Source: Gammaproteobacteria bacterium
GTDB lineage: Bacteria > Pseudomonadota > Gammaproteobacteria > Arenicellales > UBA868
Assembly (NCBI GenBank): GCA_022450155.1
Contig: JAKUQR010000020.1
Span: 1-53,645, forward strand
Direction: 5' to 3'
DNA length: 53,645 bases
Shown here: in pieces, positions 17,859 to 27,608 of the stretch
Numbering within the stretch: the stretch's first letter is position 1
How the letters are laid out: every line of letters starts with the position of its first letter
Program-made: the position numbers and the translations under genes
Notes under the pieces: model-generated
The model's input: only the letters and a program-made list of their open reading frames with translations
Told to the model about the DNA's origin: nothing
Databases searched by the model: none

Positions 17859-18953
17859 CTACTGGCGCAATGGCGGCAGTCTGTCAGGTGCAAAGGGTGC
17901 AAGGTCAATGCTGCTGGCTTGGCCGTCGCTGATCAGCTCAGCCATTGCCAGGCCGGTGCCTGGTGCGTTCAACATTCCCCAACAGTTATGGCCTGTGGCA
18001 ACGTAAGCACCCCGAGTGCCTTGAATCGCGCCCACGACAGGCATTGCATCCTCGCAGATGGGTCGATAGCAGGCCTGATGTTGAACGACGGTCGCTTCCG
18101 CCAGCACCGTAGAGACACGGCCAGCAAGCACCCGCAGGCGATTGCAGGCTGTATCGTCGATTGAAACATCTTCCGGTGACACAGGCAGCGGGTCATCGCC
18201 TGAAAATCCGCACAGATAAACCTCGCCGTCGGCGCGTGGGATCAGCTCCGGCCCATGACGCTCTCCGAGCTGGTCCTCGTAGTCCAGGAAGAGCGCATCG
18301 GCTGTGACGGGTGTGTTGGGGGACAGCGTGATACTGTAACCCTTTAGCCCGTAAATGGCCGGTAGGGGCAGCCACTGTGTGGCAAGTAGGCTCCACGGAC
18401 CCATAGCGATGACAACAGCGTCAGCGCTTAGAAACCTACCATCGACTGTGATACCGGACACCTGATTTTTCACCGGGTCCCGTTCTATAGACTCCACGGT
18501 CCCGAGCCTGAGCTGTGCACCCGCTGTGCAGGCGGCTGTTAGCAGGGCCCGTGTGAATCGTTCTGGATGGAGTTGGGCCGTGGTCGTGGTGTCGCCGAGC
18601 AGTTGATGGACCACGCCTTCATTGTTTAACCAGTTTACAGCCGTGCTGAGTCCGGTACCGCGTGCAAACGAGCGACGATCCGATAACGCCATGGCATAGG
18701 TATCTACACGGCGATAGCCATAGTCTGTTGCAAGTGCATCGGTGAGGTCGGTGTGCAGATCGAAGCTTAATTGGGCCAGTTGGTCCTGGGGTTGTCCGAC
18801 GCACCAGTCACGGGCCAGAAAGCCGCCAGATTTGCCGGATGCTGCACAGGCCGTATCGCAGCGTTCGATCACAGTCGCGCCAATGCCTTTGCGTGAGAGG
18901 TAATAGGCGATGGCGCTGCCGATTACACCTGCACCAATTATAATGACATCCAT
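17859..18953 (-). CDS. FAD-dependent amine/amino-acid oxidoreductase (DAO family)
   Basis: A 364-residue flavoprotein of the D-amino-acid oxidase / sarcosine oxidase superfamily. The FAD Rossmann motif GAGVIGSAIAYYLSRKG begins at residue 7 with ER at the end of strand 2. GKSGGFLARDW follows as the isoalloxazine loop, ADAVVIAMGPWS marks the central FAD segment, and VATGHNCWGMLNAPGTGLAMAELI is the C-terminal FAD loop. It is expected to oxidise a primary or secondary amine or D-amino acid to an imine. Because a D-hydantoinase and D-carbamoylase follow in the same run, oxidation of the released D-amino acid is an attractive role, but this is inferred from context. There is no signal peptide. Confidence 0.8.
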   Translation of the reverse strand: MDVIIIGAGVIGSAIAYYLSRKGIGATVIERCDTACAASGKSGGFLARDWCVGQPQDQLAQLSFDLHTDLTDALATDYGYRRVDTYAMALSDRRSFARGTGLSTAVNWLNNEGVVHQLLGDTTTTAQLHPERFTRALLTAACTAGAQLRLGTVESIERDPVKNQVSGITVDGRFLSADAVVIAMGPWSLLATQWLPLPAIYGLKGYSITLSPNTPVTADALFLDYEDQLGERHGPELIPRADGEVYLCGFSGDDPLPVSPEDVSIDDTACNRLRVLAGRVSTVLAEATVVQHQACYRPICEDAMPVVGAIQGTRGAYVATGHNCWGMLNAPGTGLAMAELISDGQASSIDLAPFAPDRLPPLRQ

Positions 18954-19102
18954 CTGTTGCGTGGAAGGTCAGGCCACATGAACCAAAAGTTATGACAGCA
19001 CTGACTGATTCCAGTGTCGTCATTCAAGTTAACAGAATACCAAATATAATTGAGCTGATGCGTAAAATACTTCATCTCAGTAAACCAACCATTGTATGAG
19101 TA

Positions 19103-19279
19103 ATGATTGTCAGTCCGTGTGTAGGCATCTGTATTATTGACCCGGTGACCGGTTACTGCCGGGGTTGTAATCGGACTCTCGAAGAAATTTCCGAGTGGCC
19201 GCACTACAGCGATGAGGAAGCCCGCGCATTGTTGCTGCAACTGGAACAAAGGGATCCGCTCGCGCCTGAATCTGATTGA
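19103..19279 (+). CDS. DUF1289 family protein (small Cys-rich)
   Basis: A 58-residue gene. The translation begins MIVSPCVGICIID and continues TGYCRGCNRTLEEISEW, matching the conserved DUF1289 pattern with four cysteines (Cys6, Cys10, Cys19, Cys22) likely to bind a metal or iron-sulfur centre. The acidic, helical C-terminal part EEARALLLQLEQRDP is also usual. The function of the family is not established. The ATG at 19103 has no strong ribosome site. It precedes the HyuA-HyuB fusion gene by 108 bases on the same strand. Confidence 0.85.
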   Translation: MIVSPCVGICIIDPVTGYCRGCNRTLEEISEWPHYSDEEARALLLQLEQRDPLAPESD

Positions 19280-19387
19280 TACCTGGCCAATACTTCAGTA
19301 CCCGTTCAACTGGGGCTACACTACAATGCTGATCGCCAGCGTTGACTGGTACTCGAACAACACGATATTCACGATAAAGCATGGGTC

Positions 19388-22300
19388 ATGAAGCTGGGTG
19401 AAGGCTGGCAATTCTGGATAGACAGAGGGGGAACGTTCACCGACCTTGTGGCCCGAACTCCATCTGGTGGCGTGATCAGCCGCAAACTGCTGTCAGAAAA
19501 TCCTGAGCACTACAAGGATGCTGCGGTTCAGGGCATTCGCGATATTCTGGAGATCGGCCGTGGTGATTCGATTCCAGCCAGCGTAATCGAAGCCGTCAAG
19601 ATGGGTACGACGGTGGCTACCAATGCATTGCTAGAACGCAAAGGCGACAGGACACTTCTAGCCACAACCCAGGGATTTGCCGACGCCCTGCGCATCGGCT
19701 ACCAGACCCGACCTGACCTTTTTGCGCTGCAGATCGTTCTGCCTGACATGCTTTACGAACAGGTGGTAGAGATCAGTGAACGGGTTCTGGCCGATGGTAC
19801 GATCGACCGGTCACTTGATACTGGCGCGGCCCGAGCCTCACTCCAGCAGTCGTACAACGATGGGATTCGATCAATCGCCATTGTCTTTATGCATGGTTAT
19901 CGCTATCCAGAGCACGAACTGGCTGTGGCAGATATTGCGCGCGAGATTGGATTTACCCAAATATCTAGCAGTTACGAGACCAACCCATTGATGAAGCTGG
20001 TCAGTCGGGGTGATACAACTGTGGTCGATGCCTATCTGTCACCGATGCTAGGCAACTATGTGTCCCAGGTCGCAAGTGAACTCGGTGACGTTCGGTTGAT
20101 GTTTATGCAGTCCCATGGCGGGTTGACAGATGCCGGGCTTTTCCGTGGCAAGGATGCAATTCTTTCCGGTCCAGCTGGCGGTATTGTCGGTGCAGTGAAA
20201 ACCGCTGCAGCGGCCGGGTACGATCGAATCATATCGTTTGATATGGGCGGCACCTCTACCGATGTTGCACACTACAATGGGGAATACGAACGCACCTTTG
20301 AAACGCTTGTTGCTGGTGTGCGAATACGTGCACCGATGATGATGATCCATACGGTGGCTGCAGGAGGTGGTTCGATCTGTTTTTTTGATGGTTCCAGATA
20401 CCGAGTGGGTCCGGAGTCTGCAGGCGCTAACCCAGGCCCGGTTTGTTATCGGCGCGCGGGTCCATTGACTGTGACCGATTGTAATGTGATGCTGGGAAAA
20501 CTGCAGGCGAAATTTTTCCCGTCCGTGTTCGGCCTTGGGCAGGATCAGTCACTGGATGTCGAGGCTGTAAAACAAGCCTTCTTGAAACTGTCTAAGCAGA
20601 TCGAAGCTGCTACCGGTGATGCGAGAACGCCTGTTGAAGTCGCTGATGGATACCTCCGTATTGCTGTTGAGAATATGGCTAACGCAATCAAGAAAGTGTC
20701 CGTGCAGAGGGGATACGATGTAACCGGATACACGCTTAACTGTTTTGGCGGTGCTGCGGGTCAGCATGCGTGTCTCGTTGCAGATGCGCTGGGTATGACC
20801 CGGGTATTCATGCATCCACTGGCCGGTGTACTGTCTGCCTACGGCATGGGCCTTGCCGATGTACGGTCTCTTCGAGAGAGAGCGCTGGAGTTGCCGTTGA
20901 AGGAGATAAGTATGGGTGAGCTGTCCCGGGCCTTGGATGAACTGACAGCATCAACGACCGACATTTTGGTGGATCAGGGTATCCCCATCACCTCGATCAG
21001 CGTGGTTCGGCGGGCCCATCTTCGTTACGACGGTACTGATACGTCTCTTGAGATTGAATTTGGTTCTCTGGCTCAGATGGGTGAGCGCTTTGAGGCGGCT
21101 TACCGTCAGCGCTACGGTTTTGTGATGGCAGATAAACATCTCGTCATCGAAGCCGCTGCTGTTGAAGCCATCGGCAAAATGGACACAGCGGAGATTTCAG
21201 TGATTCAACCACAGAGGACTACCGATAAACCGCAGGTGCTGGCCCAAGTGTCGGCTTACATGGCTGGTCAGGATCAGCAAACGAACGTCTATGATCGGGA
21301 ACTCCTGCAACCGGGAGATCTTGTGTCAGGGCCGGCCATTATTCGTGAGCAGACCGCAACGACCGTTGTTGAGCCCGGTTGGCAGGCTGAAATTGACACC
21401 CACAGCAACCTGATCATGACCCGCATGGTTGCACTTGAACGTCAATTCGCGATCGGCACTGAGTGTGACCCGGTCATGCTGGAAGTGTTTAACAACTTGT
21501 TCATGTCGATCGCGGAACAGATGGGTCTGACCTTGGAGAAAACTGCCTATTCAGTAAATATCAAGGAGCGATTGGATTTCTCCTGCGCCATTTTTGATCC
21601 CGATGGCGATCTGGTCGCTAATGCACCTCATATCCCGATTCACCTGGGCTCCATGGGCGAAGCCGTGCGTACGGTTATTGAAGTCAATGCGGCTTCAATC
21701 AGTCTGGGAGATGTTTACGTCGTCAATGCGCCATATAACGGTGGCACCCATCTTCCCGATTTAACGGTTATTACGCCGGTGTTTGATCAGGTGCACAGCC
21801 GGATTCTGTTTTATGTGGCGAGCCGTGGTCATCACGCTGATATCGGTGGCATCACACCGGGATCGATGCCGCCTGACAGCCGTATCGTGGAGGAAGAGGG
21901 TATTCTGTTTGATAACTTCAAGCTGGTCGATCACGGTACGTTTCTGGAACAGAAATTGCGTGATCATCTTGCGTCTGGCCCATATCCGGCCCGCAATCCG
22001 GAACAGAACATTGCGGATCTTAAGGCACAGATCGCTGCCGGTGAGAAAGGGGTGAAAGAAGTTCACCGCATGATTGAGCAGTTTGGCGTGGACGTGGTGC
22101 ATGCCTATATGAAGCATGTACAGGACAATGCCGAAGAGCAGGTCAGGCGGGTGATTGATGTGATGGACGACGGTGAATTCAGTTATCCGCTTGATGAAGG
22201 CAGTGTTATCAAGGTCACGATAACCTTCGATAAGGAAAAGCGTTGCGCTACGGTTGATTTCACTGGTACCAGCGATCAGCGACCGTCAAACTTCAACGCA

Positions 22301-22996
22301 CCATCAGCAGTTGTCCGCTCAGCAGTGCTTTATGTGTTCCGCTGTTTGGTGGACGATGCGATTCCTCTGAACGAGGGTTGTTTGAAGCCTATCAATATTA
22401 TTATTCCCAAAGGCTGTATGTTGGCACCGCAGTATCCAGCTGCGGTCGTCGCTGGTAATGTGGAAACCTCTCAGGCAGTTACTGACACGCTGTTTGGCGC
22501 ACTCAGAGTGTTCGCTGCAAGCCAAGGTACGATGAACAACCTGACTTTCGGCAACGAGCAGTACCAGTATTACGAGACCGTCTGTGGCGGTGCCGGTGCC
22601 GGTCCTGGATTCGACGGGACTTCGGCGATCCACACCCACATGACGAACACTCGTCTTACCGATCCTGAGATTCTTGAATGGCGTTACCCGGTGGTTCTGG
22701 AGAATTTTCAGATTCGCCGGAATAGCGGTGGGCGCGGTCAATTCAAGGGAGGGGATGGCACGTTGCGTCGAATCCGATTCCTGGAGTCGATGGAGGTTGC
22801 CATGCTCTCAAATCACAGAATCGTTCCTCCGTACGGCATGGCCGGTGGCCATCCCGGCGAGGTCGGCCGCAACTGGGTCGAGTGTGCTGATGGAGAGAAA
22901 GACGAGATGACCGGTCGAGACAAGCGAACCGTTAAACCTGGAGACGTGTTTGTATTACAGACACCGACCGGTGGTGGATATGGCAAGCCTGAATGA
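19388..22996 (+). CDS. 5-oxoprolinase-type HyuA-HyuB fusion (hydantoinase/oxoprolinase, set 2)
   Basis: A 1202-residue protein carrying both halves of the oxoprolinase system in one chain. The HyuA part (about 1-690) has [70 protein letters not shown] and [18 protein letters not shown]. The HyuB part (about 695-1202) has [38 protein letters not shown], the [10 protein letters not shown] segment and a C-terminal [11 protein letters not shown]. This order and length match eukaryotic/bacterial 5-oxoprolinase, which uses ATP to open 5-oxo-L-proline to glutamate. Pyroglutamate is therefore the best substrate guess, although related fusions act on other lactams. It stands alone, downstream of the DUF1289 gene. 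Confidence 0.9.
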   Translation: MKLGEGWQFWIDRGGTFTDLVARTPSGGVISRKLLSENPEHYKDAAVQGIRDILEIGRGDSIPASVIEAVKMGTTVATNALLERKGDRTLLATTQGFADALRIGYQTRPDLFALQIVLPDMLYEQVVEISERVLADGTIDRSLDTGAARASLQQSYNDGIRSIAIVFMHGYRYPEHELAVADIAREIGFTQISSSYETNPLMKLVSRGDTTVVDAYLSPMLGNYVSQVASELGDVRLMFMQSHGGLTDAGLFRGKDAILSGPAGGIVGAVKTAAAAGYDRIISFDMGGTSTDVAHYNGEYERTFETLVAGVRIRAPMMMIHTVAAGGGSICFFDGSRYRVGPESAGANPGPVCYRRAGPLTVTDCNVMLGKLQAKFFPSVFGLGQDQSLDVEAVKQAFLKLSKQIEAATGDARTPVEVADGYLRIAVENMANAIKKVSVQRGYDVTGYTLNCFGGAAGQHACLVADALGMTRVFMHPLAGVLSAYGMGLADVRSLRERALELPLKEISMGELSRALDELTASTTDILVDQGIPITSISVVRRAHLRYDGTDTSLEIEFGSLAQMGERFEAAYRQRYGFVMADKHLVIEAAAVEAIGKMDTAEISVIQPQRTTDKPQVLAQVSAYMAGQDQQTNVYDRELLQPGDLVSGPAIIREQTATTVVEPGWQAEIDTHSNLIMTRMVALERQFAIGTECDPVMLEVFNNLFMSIAEQMGLTLEKTAYSVNIKERLDFSCAIFDPDGDLVANAPHIPIHLGSMGEAVRTVIEVNAASISLGDVYVVNAPYNGGTHLPDLTVITPVFDQVHSRILFYVASRGHHADIGGITPGSMPPDSRIVEEEGILFDNFKLVDHGTFLEQKLRDHLASGPYPARNPEQNIADLKAQIAAGEKGVKEVHRMIEQFGVDVVHAYMKHVQDNAEEQVRRVIDVMDDGEFSYPLDEGSVIKVTITFDKEKRCATVDFTGTSDQRPSNFNAPSAVVRSAVLYVFRCLVDDAIPLNEGCLKPINIIIPKGCMLAPQYPAAVVAGNVETSQAVTDTLFGALRVFAASQGTMNNLTFGNEQYQYYETVCGGAGAGPGFDGTSAIHTHMTNTRLTDPEILEWRYPVVLENFQIRRNSGGRGQFKGGDGTLRRIRFLESMEVAMLSNHRIVPPYGMAGGHPGEVGRNWVECADGEKDEMTGRDKRTVKPGDVFVLQTPTGGGYGKPE

Positions 22997-23076
22997 TCAG
23001 TTGAAATCGCTCAAGTAACCTGTACCGGTGCTTGTCGACCAGCCCGAGTAAATATGAACTTCAATCGGAACAGCAG

Positions 23077-23385
23077 TTACTGACCTTGTTCCAGCCTGTG
23101 TAACGCATCATGATCGAAGTGAGCATGAGTCGAGGCCCCTATGTCGACGCTGGTGATTGGAAAATCTCGAAAGTACCAATCCCAGTTCCTCGACGGGTGA
23201 TTGCGCCAGGGATCGATGAGCACGTTGACGCCCCTGGGTGAGGTGATACGAAATGCCGAGCTGCCGAAAAAAGCGATCTCGACCGGTCCATCTCGCGGGG
23301 GTGATGTGTCGGCCTGCAGATCGATCATCCGGTTATGATTACTTGTCATCTGCCAAACGTTAAGACCGTTATCGATGTTGTTCAT
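23077..23385 (-). pseudogene. Truncated MBL-fold metallo-hydrolase
   Basis: The 102-residue frame matches only the N-terminal third of a metallo-beta-lactamase-fold hydrolase: IAFFGSSAFRITSPRGVNVLIDPW, then the metal motif THAHFDHDALHRL (HxHxDH). The frame stops at TAA four residues later, so the remaining His/Asp ligands and the second half of the fold are missing; no continuation is seen in other frames of the following 80 bases. It begins 15 bases after the SDR gene in the same orientation and was probably co-transcribed with it. A functional minimal protein is unlikely. Confidence 0.65.
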
Positions 23386-23400
23386 GATCGGTTTTCCAGA

Positions 23401-24192
23401 TCAGACGACCGGCGACAGGCCACCGTCAATATTGACTGATGTACCTGTGATATAGCTTGCTTTAGCCGAGGCCAGGAAACAGATCACATCGCCTGCTTCA
23501 TCTGCTTCCCCAACCCGGCCAAGCGGTACAACTTGGCTCATCTTTTGCCAATGGTCATCCAGGCTGTAGTCAGGATTGTCTTCGTGCATTCGGGCCCAGG
23601 ATGCACGGTGCTGGCCGCTCTTAATCAGGCCGATGCAGATGGTATTAACTCGAATACTGAACTCGGCAAGTTCCTTGGACCAGGTTTTAGTCAGGGAAAT
23701 TCCCGCAGCCCGTGATAGGGCAGTGGGCTGGGTGCCCGCAGCGGGGGCTTTGCCACCGGGTGTAGTGGTATTGATGATCACACCCGAATCAGACTTTTTT
23801 AGATAAGGTAGAGCATGTCTCGTGCCGTATACCGCGCCATAAACCTTGAGCTCAATGTCAGCGGTCATCTGTTCGTTTGACATATCTTCAAACCGTGATG
23901 TCGAAGAAGTACCCGCATTGTTCACCAGAATATCGATGCCTCCCCATTGGTCAACCACCTGAGAAATCAATGACCGAACTGAGTCTTCATCCCGGACATC
24001 AGTAGAAATACCCAGTACAGGGTTCTGGGTCTGGTCTGAAATGTCAGCGACAGCCGCGTCCAGTCTGGATTGATCCCGAGCGGCAATCGCCACACGAGCG
24101 CCCTCTCGTGACATTGACAGTGCTGCTGCCTTGCCGATGCCATCACTGCCGCCGGTAATGACGGCCACCTTTCCTTCAAGTCCAAGGTTCAT
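23401..24192 (-). CDS. SDR family oxidoreductase with altered active site
   Basis: A 263-residue short-chain dehydrogenase-like protein. The cofactor motif TGGSDGIGKAAALSMSREGA is intact, NNAGTSS is present, and the C terminus TSVNIDGGLSPVV is typical. The usual YxxxK catalytic pair is replaced: the region that normally reads YSASKAAxxxLT reads PTALSRAAGISLT, so Tyr is Thr (or Pro) and Lys is Arg. Some SDR subgroups share such a change; their chemistry is not clear to me. AAGGAG precedes the ATG at 24192. A broken MBL-fold gene follows. Confidence 0.85.
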   Translation of the reverse strand: MNLGLEGKVAVITGGSDGIGKAAALSMSREGARVAIAARDQSRLDAAVADISDQTQNPVLGISTDVRDEDSVRSLISQVVDQWGGIDILVNNAGTSSTSRFEDMSNEQMTADIELKVYGAVYGTRHALPYLKKSDSGVIINTTTPGGKAPAAGTQPTALSRAAGISLTKTWSKELAEFSIRVNTICIGLIKSGQHRASWARMHEDNPDYSLDDHWQKMSQVVPLGRVGEADEAGDVICFLASAKASYITGTSVNIDGGLSPVV

Positions 24193-24483
24193 GGGTAGCG
24201 CTCCTTAAGTGACTTTATATTGTGTCGAGTGCTCATTTTCTCTCGAAGGGTTGATTTGAACTGCGCACGCACCAAATATTCTAGGGTAGTCAACCTTTCT
24301 ACCCATAGGTCCCAAAGAGATAACCACTTGACTCTAACTGGGATGGCAACCTAATTATTACACGATTGAATCTGGAGACAGTTTGATTTGAACGTTGTTG
24401 ATTGGGTTTGACTTAGTAGGAGTCATGAACTTAAATGATACATGCACACGCCACTGTCGTTAGACGGCTGTGGTCTGGGTAGC

Positions 24484-24508
24484 GACTGGATGGAAACATC
24501 GTCCAGTC
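24484..24508. repeat. Inverted repeat, 7-bp arms
   Basis: GACTGGA and TCCAGTC flank an 11-base spacer. Overlapping GGATGG/CCATCC strings allow an alternative pairing. It may be a hairpin in the transcript of the luciferase-like gene or an operator upstream of the SDR; the sequence does not decide. Confidence 0.35.
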
Positions 24509-24556
24509 CATCCTAAAACGGGTTGGCTAGTTGAAACAGTCGACAATTCAGAAAAG

Positions 24557-24590
24557 CCTGGTCAGCGGACTTTAGTCTAAAGCTGCCAGG
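24557..24590 (-). terminator. Rho-independent terminator of the luciferase-like gene
   Basis: On the minus strand, directly after the stop codon at 24598, CCTGG-CAGC pairs with GCTG-A-CCAGG (one bulged A), with TTTAG/CTAAA pairing in the upper stem, and CTTTTC follows. Position and structure fit an intrinsic terminator with a short T-tract. Confidence 0.6.
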
Positions 24591-24597
24591 TTGCTGC

Positions 24598-25644
24598 TTA
24601 CCACGTCTTTGCGAACGATCTGAACGGGCTGTCGATGTTCCTGATATCCTGGATCAGTTCCCGGGCCTCGGTTTCCGGGATTCCCTCTGGCATCGGCAAG
24701 GTCATACTGTCGGTCTGTCCACCAAAGCGTTCAGTAAGTTTTGACACCAGGTTGTCGTAAGTGGCAATGACTGCAAATTCCTCGAGCACCTCGTCGGGAA
24801 CCTGGGCCGCCATCTGTTTCCATTGCCCTTTCTTTGACATCTCGTGGAGTTTAAGGCCGAGGTCTTCCCAACCGTGTAGTGCCAGTATTGGATGGTAGCT
24901 GCGGGTAGAACCGTAAAACGCGATCCGGTAGCGAACGGCTTCCCGCTCTTGGACCAATGCAGCTTCATCTTTGCCAGTAACAATGAAGCCGCCACCCCAG
25001 ATTTCGAAATTGGAACGATTACGCCTGGCCTTTTTAAGTCCAGACCGGATCTCTGGAAGCGCCATTTCTTCGACGTATTTCCGTGTCGCGAAAACGTGCA
25101 GCCGCACACCGTCACAGACTTCTCCGGCAAGCCGCAGCAGTGCCGGGCCTACCGCCGCGATGCTGATCGGGATTGGCCCCAGACCCGATTTTGGTGGAGA
25201 AAAATCCGGAGTCATCAGGGTGAACGTATAGTGCTCTCCCTGGAAATCAAGTTTTTCGCCAGTCTCCCAGCAGCGCCATATGGCTCGGAGGGATTGCACA
25301 TATTCGCGTAGTCGGGGCTGTGGAGGCGACCATGGCACGCTGAATCGCCTCACGTTATGGCCCTTGACCTGCGTGCCAAGACCCAAGGTAAAACGTCCCT
25401 TGGACTGCAAGTGAAGATCCCACGCACTGGTCGCTATGATCATCGGACTTCTTGGAAAGCACACAGCGATAGACGTGCCAAGCTGAATTCTTTCCGTTGC
25501 GACCGCGGCGAATGCGAGTGGAATAAACGGGTCGTTCGCAATCTCAAAACTCAATACACCATCGAAGCCCCAGGCTTCAGCCGCCGCGGCAGCTGGCCCG
25601 GTTTCGTGCCAGTTGTCCATGGGTATGCCTGTTTCTACTTTCAT
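24598..25644 (-). CDS. Luciferase-like (LLM) flavin/F420-dependent oxidoreductase, TIGR03617-like
   Basis: A 348-residue TIM-barrel oxidoreductase of the bacterial luciferase superfamily. The N-terminal ETGIPMDNWHETGPAAAAAE, the substrate/cofactor strand LGTSIAVCFPRSPMIIATSAWDL, GRFTLGLGTQVKGHN and PISIAAVGPALLRLAGEVCDGVRLH match the TIGR03617 subgroup as I remember it. These proteins are usually annotated as F420-dependent; FMNH2 use cannot be excluded from sequence alone. The substrate is unknown. GGGAG precedes the ATG at 25644. It is a single gene flanked by the terminator above and by nudC upstream. Confidence 0.82.
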   Translation of the reverse strand: MKVETGIPMDNWHETGPAAAAAEAWGFDGVLSFEIANDPFIPLAFAAVATERIQLGTSIAVCFPRSPMIIATSAWDLHLQSKGRFTLGLGTQVKGHNVRRFSVPWSPPQPRLREYVQSLRAIWRCWETGEKLDFQGEHYTFTLMTPDFSPPKSGLGPIPISIAAVGPALLRLAGEVCDGVRLHVFATRKYVEEMALPEIRSGLKKARRNRSNFEIWGGGFIVTGKDEAALVQEREAVRYRIAFYGSTRSYHPILALHGWEDLGLKLHEMSKKGQWKQMAAQVPDEVLEEFAVIATYDNLVSKLTERFGGQTDSMTLPMPEGIPETEARELIQDIRNIDSPFRSFAKTW

Positions 25645-25761
25645 CGGTCACTCCCGGCTACACAATGCGATCCTATCAGGCTGGAAGTCTAGTGTAGGCC
25701 AATAAGGAAATAGAAATGGTTTCACTTCAGGGATCAGCAGTCGTGTCCTGAGCAGGCGGCA

Positions 25762-26736
25762 CTAACTGTGGTTCAGCCAGTGCTTAATCAGGTGATGTGC
25801 GATCGCAATCGAACGCGGTGCTGAGAATTCCTGATCCTGGCCCGTAAACAGTTCCACCACCTCTTTTTTGCTGAACCACTGTGCCCATTCCAGTTCTTGC
25901 AGGTTGACATCCAGCTCGAGGTTTTCTGCCATTGCAAAACAGCCGATCATCAAGGTTGCCGGGAAAGGCCAGGGCTGGCTGGTGAAATAACGTACAGCTC
26001 CCACGCTCACGCCAGCTTCCTCGAGGAGTTCACGTCTGACTGCTTCTTCAATGCTCTCCCCGGGTTCCATATATCCCGCAAGCGCTGACACAAGCTGGCC
26101 GGGATAACCGGGATTTCGACCCAGCAGGCAGTGTTCACCATCAGCGGAGACAACGAGCATAATAACCACCGGGTCGATGCGGGGGAAAATTACGACGCCA
26201 CAGTCACTGTCCGTGCACGCGCGTTGTGAGCCGGCCATTTGCGCGCGTGTACTTGAGCCGCACCGGGTACAGAACGGATTTTGACTATGCCAGTTCAGAA
26301 GTGAGCGGGCCTGGGCCACGATGGCTGCTCGTCCATCTTCAAGTTGTGCGGCAGCTGAGCGCGCATCGACGAAGCCGACGTTCTGTGCTTCCAGTGTGCG
26401 CTGCGCGGCTTCATCGATGGGGGTCGCAAAGCAGGCGACACCATCGTCGTCTATACCCAGGAAAACACCAGTGTCATCGATGGCCAGCCAGTCAGTGAAG
26501 TCACTGACTGTACACCAGTAAAGTTCGGGGTCCGGGTTGCGCCACATGGCAACCCGCAGGTCCCAAAATGGCAGGTAGCGTGTGTCGGGATGGTGCCGAT
26601 GTGATTCAAGCCAGCGGCCATCTTCACGGTTACGATCAGCCCGGTCCAGCAGGCTGCTGGTGTAGGCTACCCTGGGGCCTTCACGATCCAGTCCGTGAAC
26701 CGGGAACTTTGAACTGTCTATTACGATCTTCTCCAT
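25762..26736 (-). CDS. nudC: NAD(+)/NADH diphosphatase
   Basis: A 324-residue NudC-type Nudix hydrolase that cleaves NADH/NAD (and removes NAD caps from RNA in some bacteria) to NMN(H) and AMP. The zinc ribbon has Cys156, Cys159, Cys174 and Cys179 (FCTRCG and CTDSDCG). The Nudix box runs from GYMEPGESIEEAVRRELLEE with Gly221, Glu227 and the REXXEE core. The NudC signature follows as SQPWPFPATLM; the usual residue after PFP is Q/S. The start at 26736 is chosen because the longer frame (to 26814) would overlap def; the ribosome site is weak. It lies 43 bases after def and is likely co-transcribed. Confidence 0.93.
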   Translation of the reverse strand: MEKIVIDSSKFPVHGLDREGPRVAYTSSLLDRADRNREDGRWLESHRHHPDTRYLPFWDLRVAMWRNPDPELYWCTVSDFTDWLAIDDTGVFLGIDDDGVACFATPIDEAAQRTLEAQNVGFVDARSAAAQLEDGRAAIVAQARSLLNWHSQNPFCTRCGSSTRAQMAGSQRACTDSDCGVVIFPRIDPVVIMLVVSADGEHCLLGRNPGYPGQLVSALAGYMEPGESIEEAVRRELLEEAGVSVGAVRYFTSQPWPFPATLMIGCFAMAENLELDVNLQELEWAQWFSKKEVVELFTGQDQEFSAPRSIAIAHHLIKHWLNHS

Positions 26737-26779
26737 AGTCTGGAGTGCTGTTCTACGATGCCGGTGAAAAAGGATCAGA

Positions 26780-27358
26780 TCAACTGCCGTAGCGCTTGAC
26801 CAGCGCTTCGACATCGGCCGCCACCTTATCCATACAGTAGCGCTGAAAATTGTCCTGGGTCACCAGGCTGGTTGCGTCTTCGACACGGTCAAGAAAAAGT
26901 TTGCCGTCCAGGTGGTCGACTTCGTGCTGGTAGGTTGCGGCGGTCATACCTTTGACCACGGTGGAGATCGGATTGCCCTCGCGATCCCAGGCGTCAACCT
27001 TAACCTCACAGTGGCGCCGCACCTGACCTCGGAGATCAGGCACACTCAGACAACCTTCATAATTAACGAATGTCTCGTCGCCGGCCGGTGTCAGTATCGG
27101 GTTGACCAGAATGGTCAGGGGAATATTGGGTCTATAGGGATAACGGGGGTTATTACGTACTTCTACAGTACAGATCCTCAGCGACTGATAAACCTGGTTG
27201 GCAGCGAGCCCCGCACCGTTAGCCTCGCGCATGGTTTCAATCAGGTCATCTATGAAACTCTGCACATCGTCTGACAACAGTTCCTCCCGGGTCAGCGTTC
27301 GGGTCGGTTGACGTAACACGGGGTGTCCGATCTGGGCAATTCGCAAGGGACGGCGCAT
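26780..27358 (-). CDS. def: Peptide deformylase
   Basis: A 192-residue metalloprotease that removes the formyl group from nascent proteins at the ribosome. The three family motifs are present: GAGLAANQV (48-56), EGCLSVP with metal ligand Cys103, and QHEVDHLDG with His145, Glu146 and His149. Met is replaced by no unusual residue at the metal site. It is longer at the N terminus than Escherichia coli Def (169), and the RGQVRRHCEV segment is typical of a second, non-housekeeping Def type that is not followed by fmt. Indeed no fmt gene is adjacent; nudC follows instead. Confidence 0.93.
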   Translation of the reverse strand: MRRPLRIAQIGHPVLRQPTRTLTREELLSDDVQSFIDDLIETMREANGAGLAANQVYQSLRICTVEVRNNPRYPYRPNIPLTILVNPILTPAGDETFVNYEGCLSVPDLRGQVRRHCEVKVDAWDREGNPISTVVKGMTAATYQHEVDHLDGKLFLDRVEDATSLVTQDNFQRYCMDKVAADVEALVKRYGS

Positions 27359-27478
27359 GATTAACTCCAGGGTTGAAAGGTTTTGAGCATAAATGTGAAA
27401 TCGCTAATGGTCTCGTTTTGGAACCGGTCTGTGTAGCCTCGAGGGTTTGGTTAAAGAGTCCGGTTAGAGTATCTATTA

Positions 27479-27530
27479 GTATTGTACTGATGGTTGTTGG
27501 GTGATGCTGGTCGGAGCGACGGTACAATAC
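27479..27530. promoter_or_regulatory. Nine-bp inverted repeat upstream of the biotin carrier gene
   Basis: GTATTGTAC (27479-27487) and GTACAATAC (27522-27530) are perfect inverted copies, centred 43 bases apart, which is about four helical turns. Each copy is itself near-palindromic (GTA-n3-TAC). A further GGTACAA lies at 27544-27550. The group is in the divergent region between def and the biotin carrier gene and may be paired operator sites. Confidence 0.35.
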
Positions 27531-27608
27531 CGGGGTTACAGTTGGTACAAGGCTAGATGCCGGTAGTCTTTTCCGGCCCATAACAACCAAGATAAAGCAG
27601 AGTGCAAC

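Larger units (their letters stand above)
24193..24597. other. Intergenic region between SDR and luciferase-like genes
   Basis: This stretch holds no convincing open frame. It is the upstream region of the minus-strand SDR and the downstream region of the luciferase-like gene, and it contains two inverted repeats, listed separately. The SDR promoter presumably lies between about 24200 and 24450, but I cannot pick convincing -35/-10 boxes. Confidence 0.5.
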
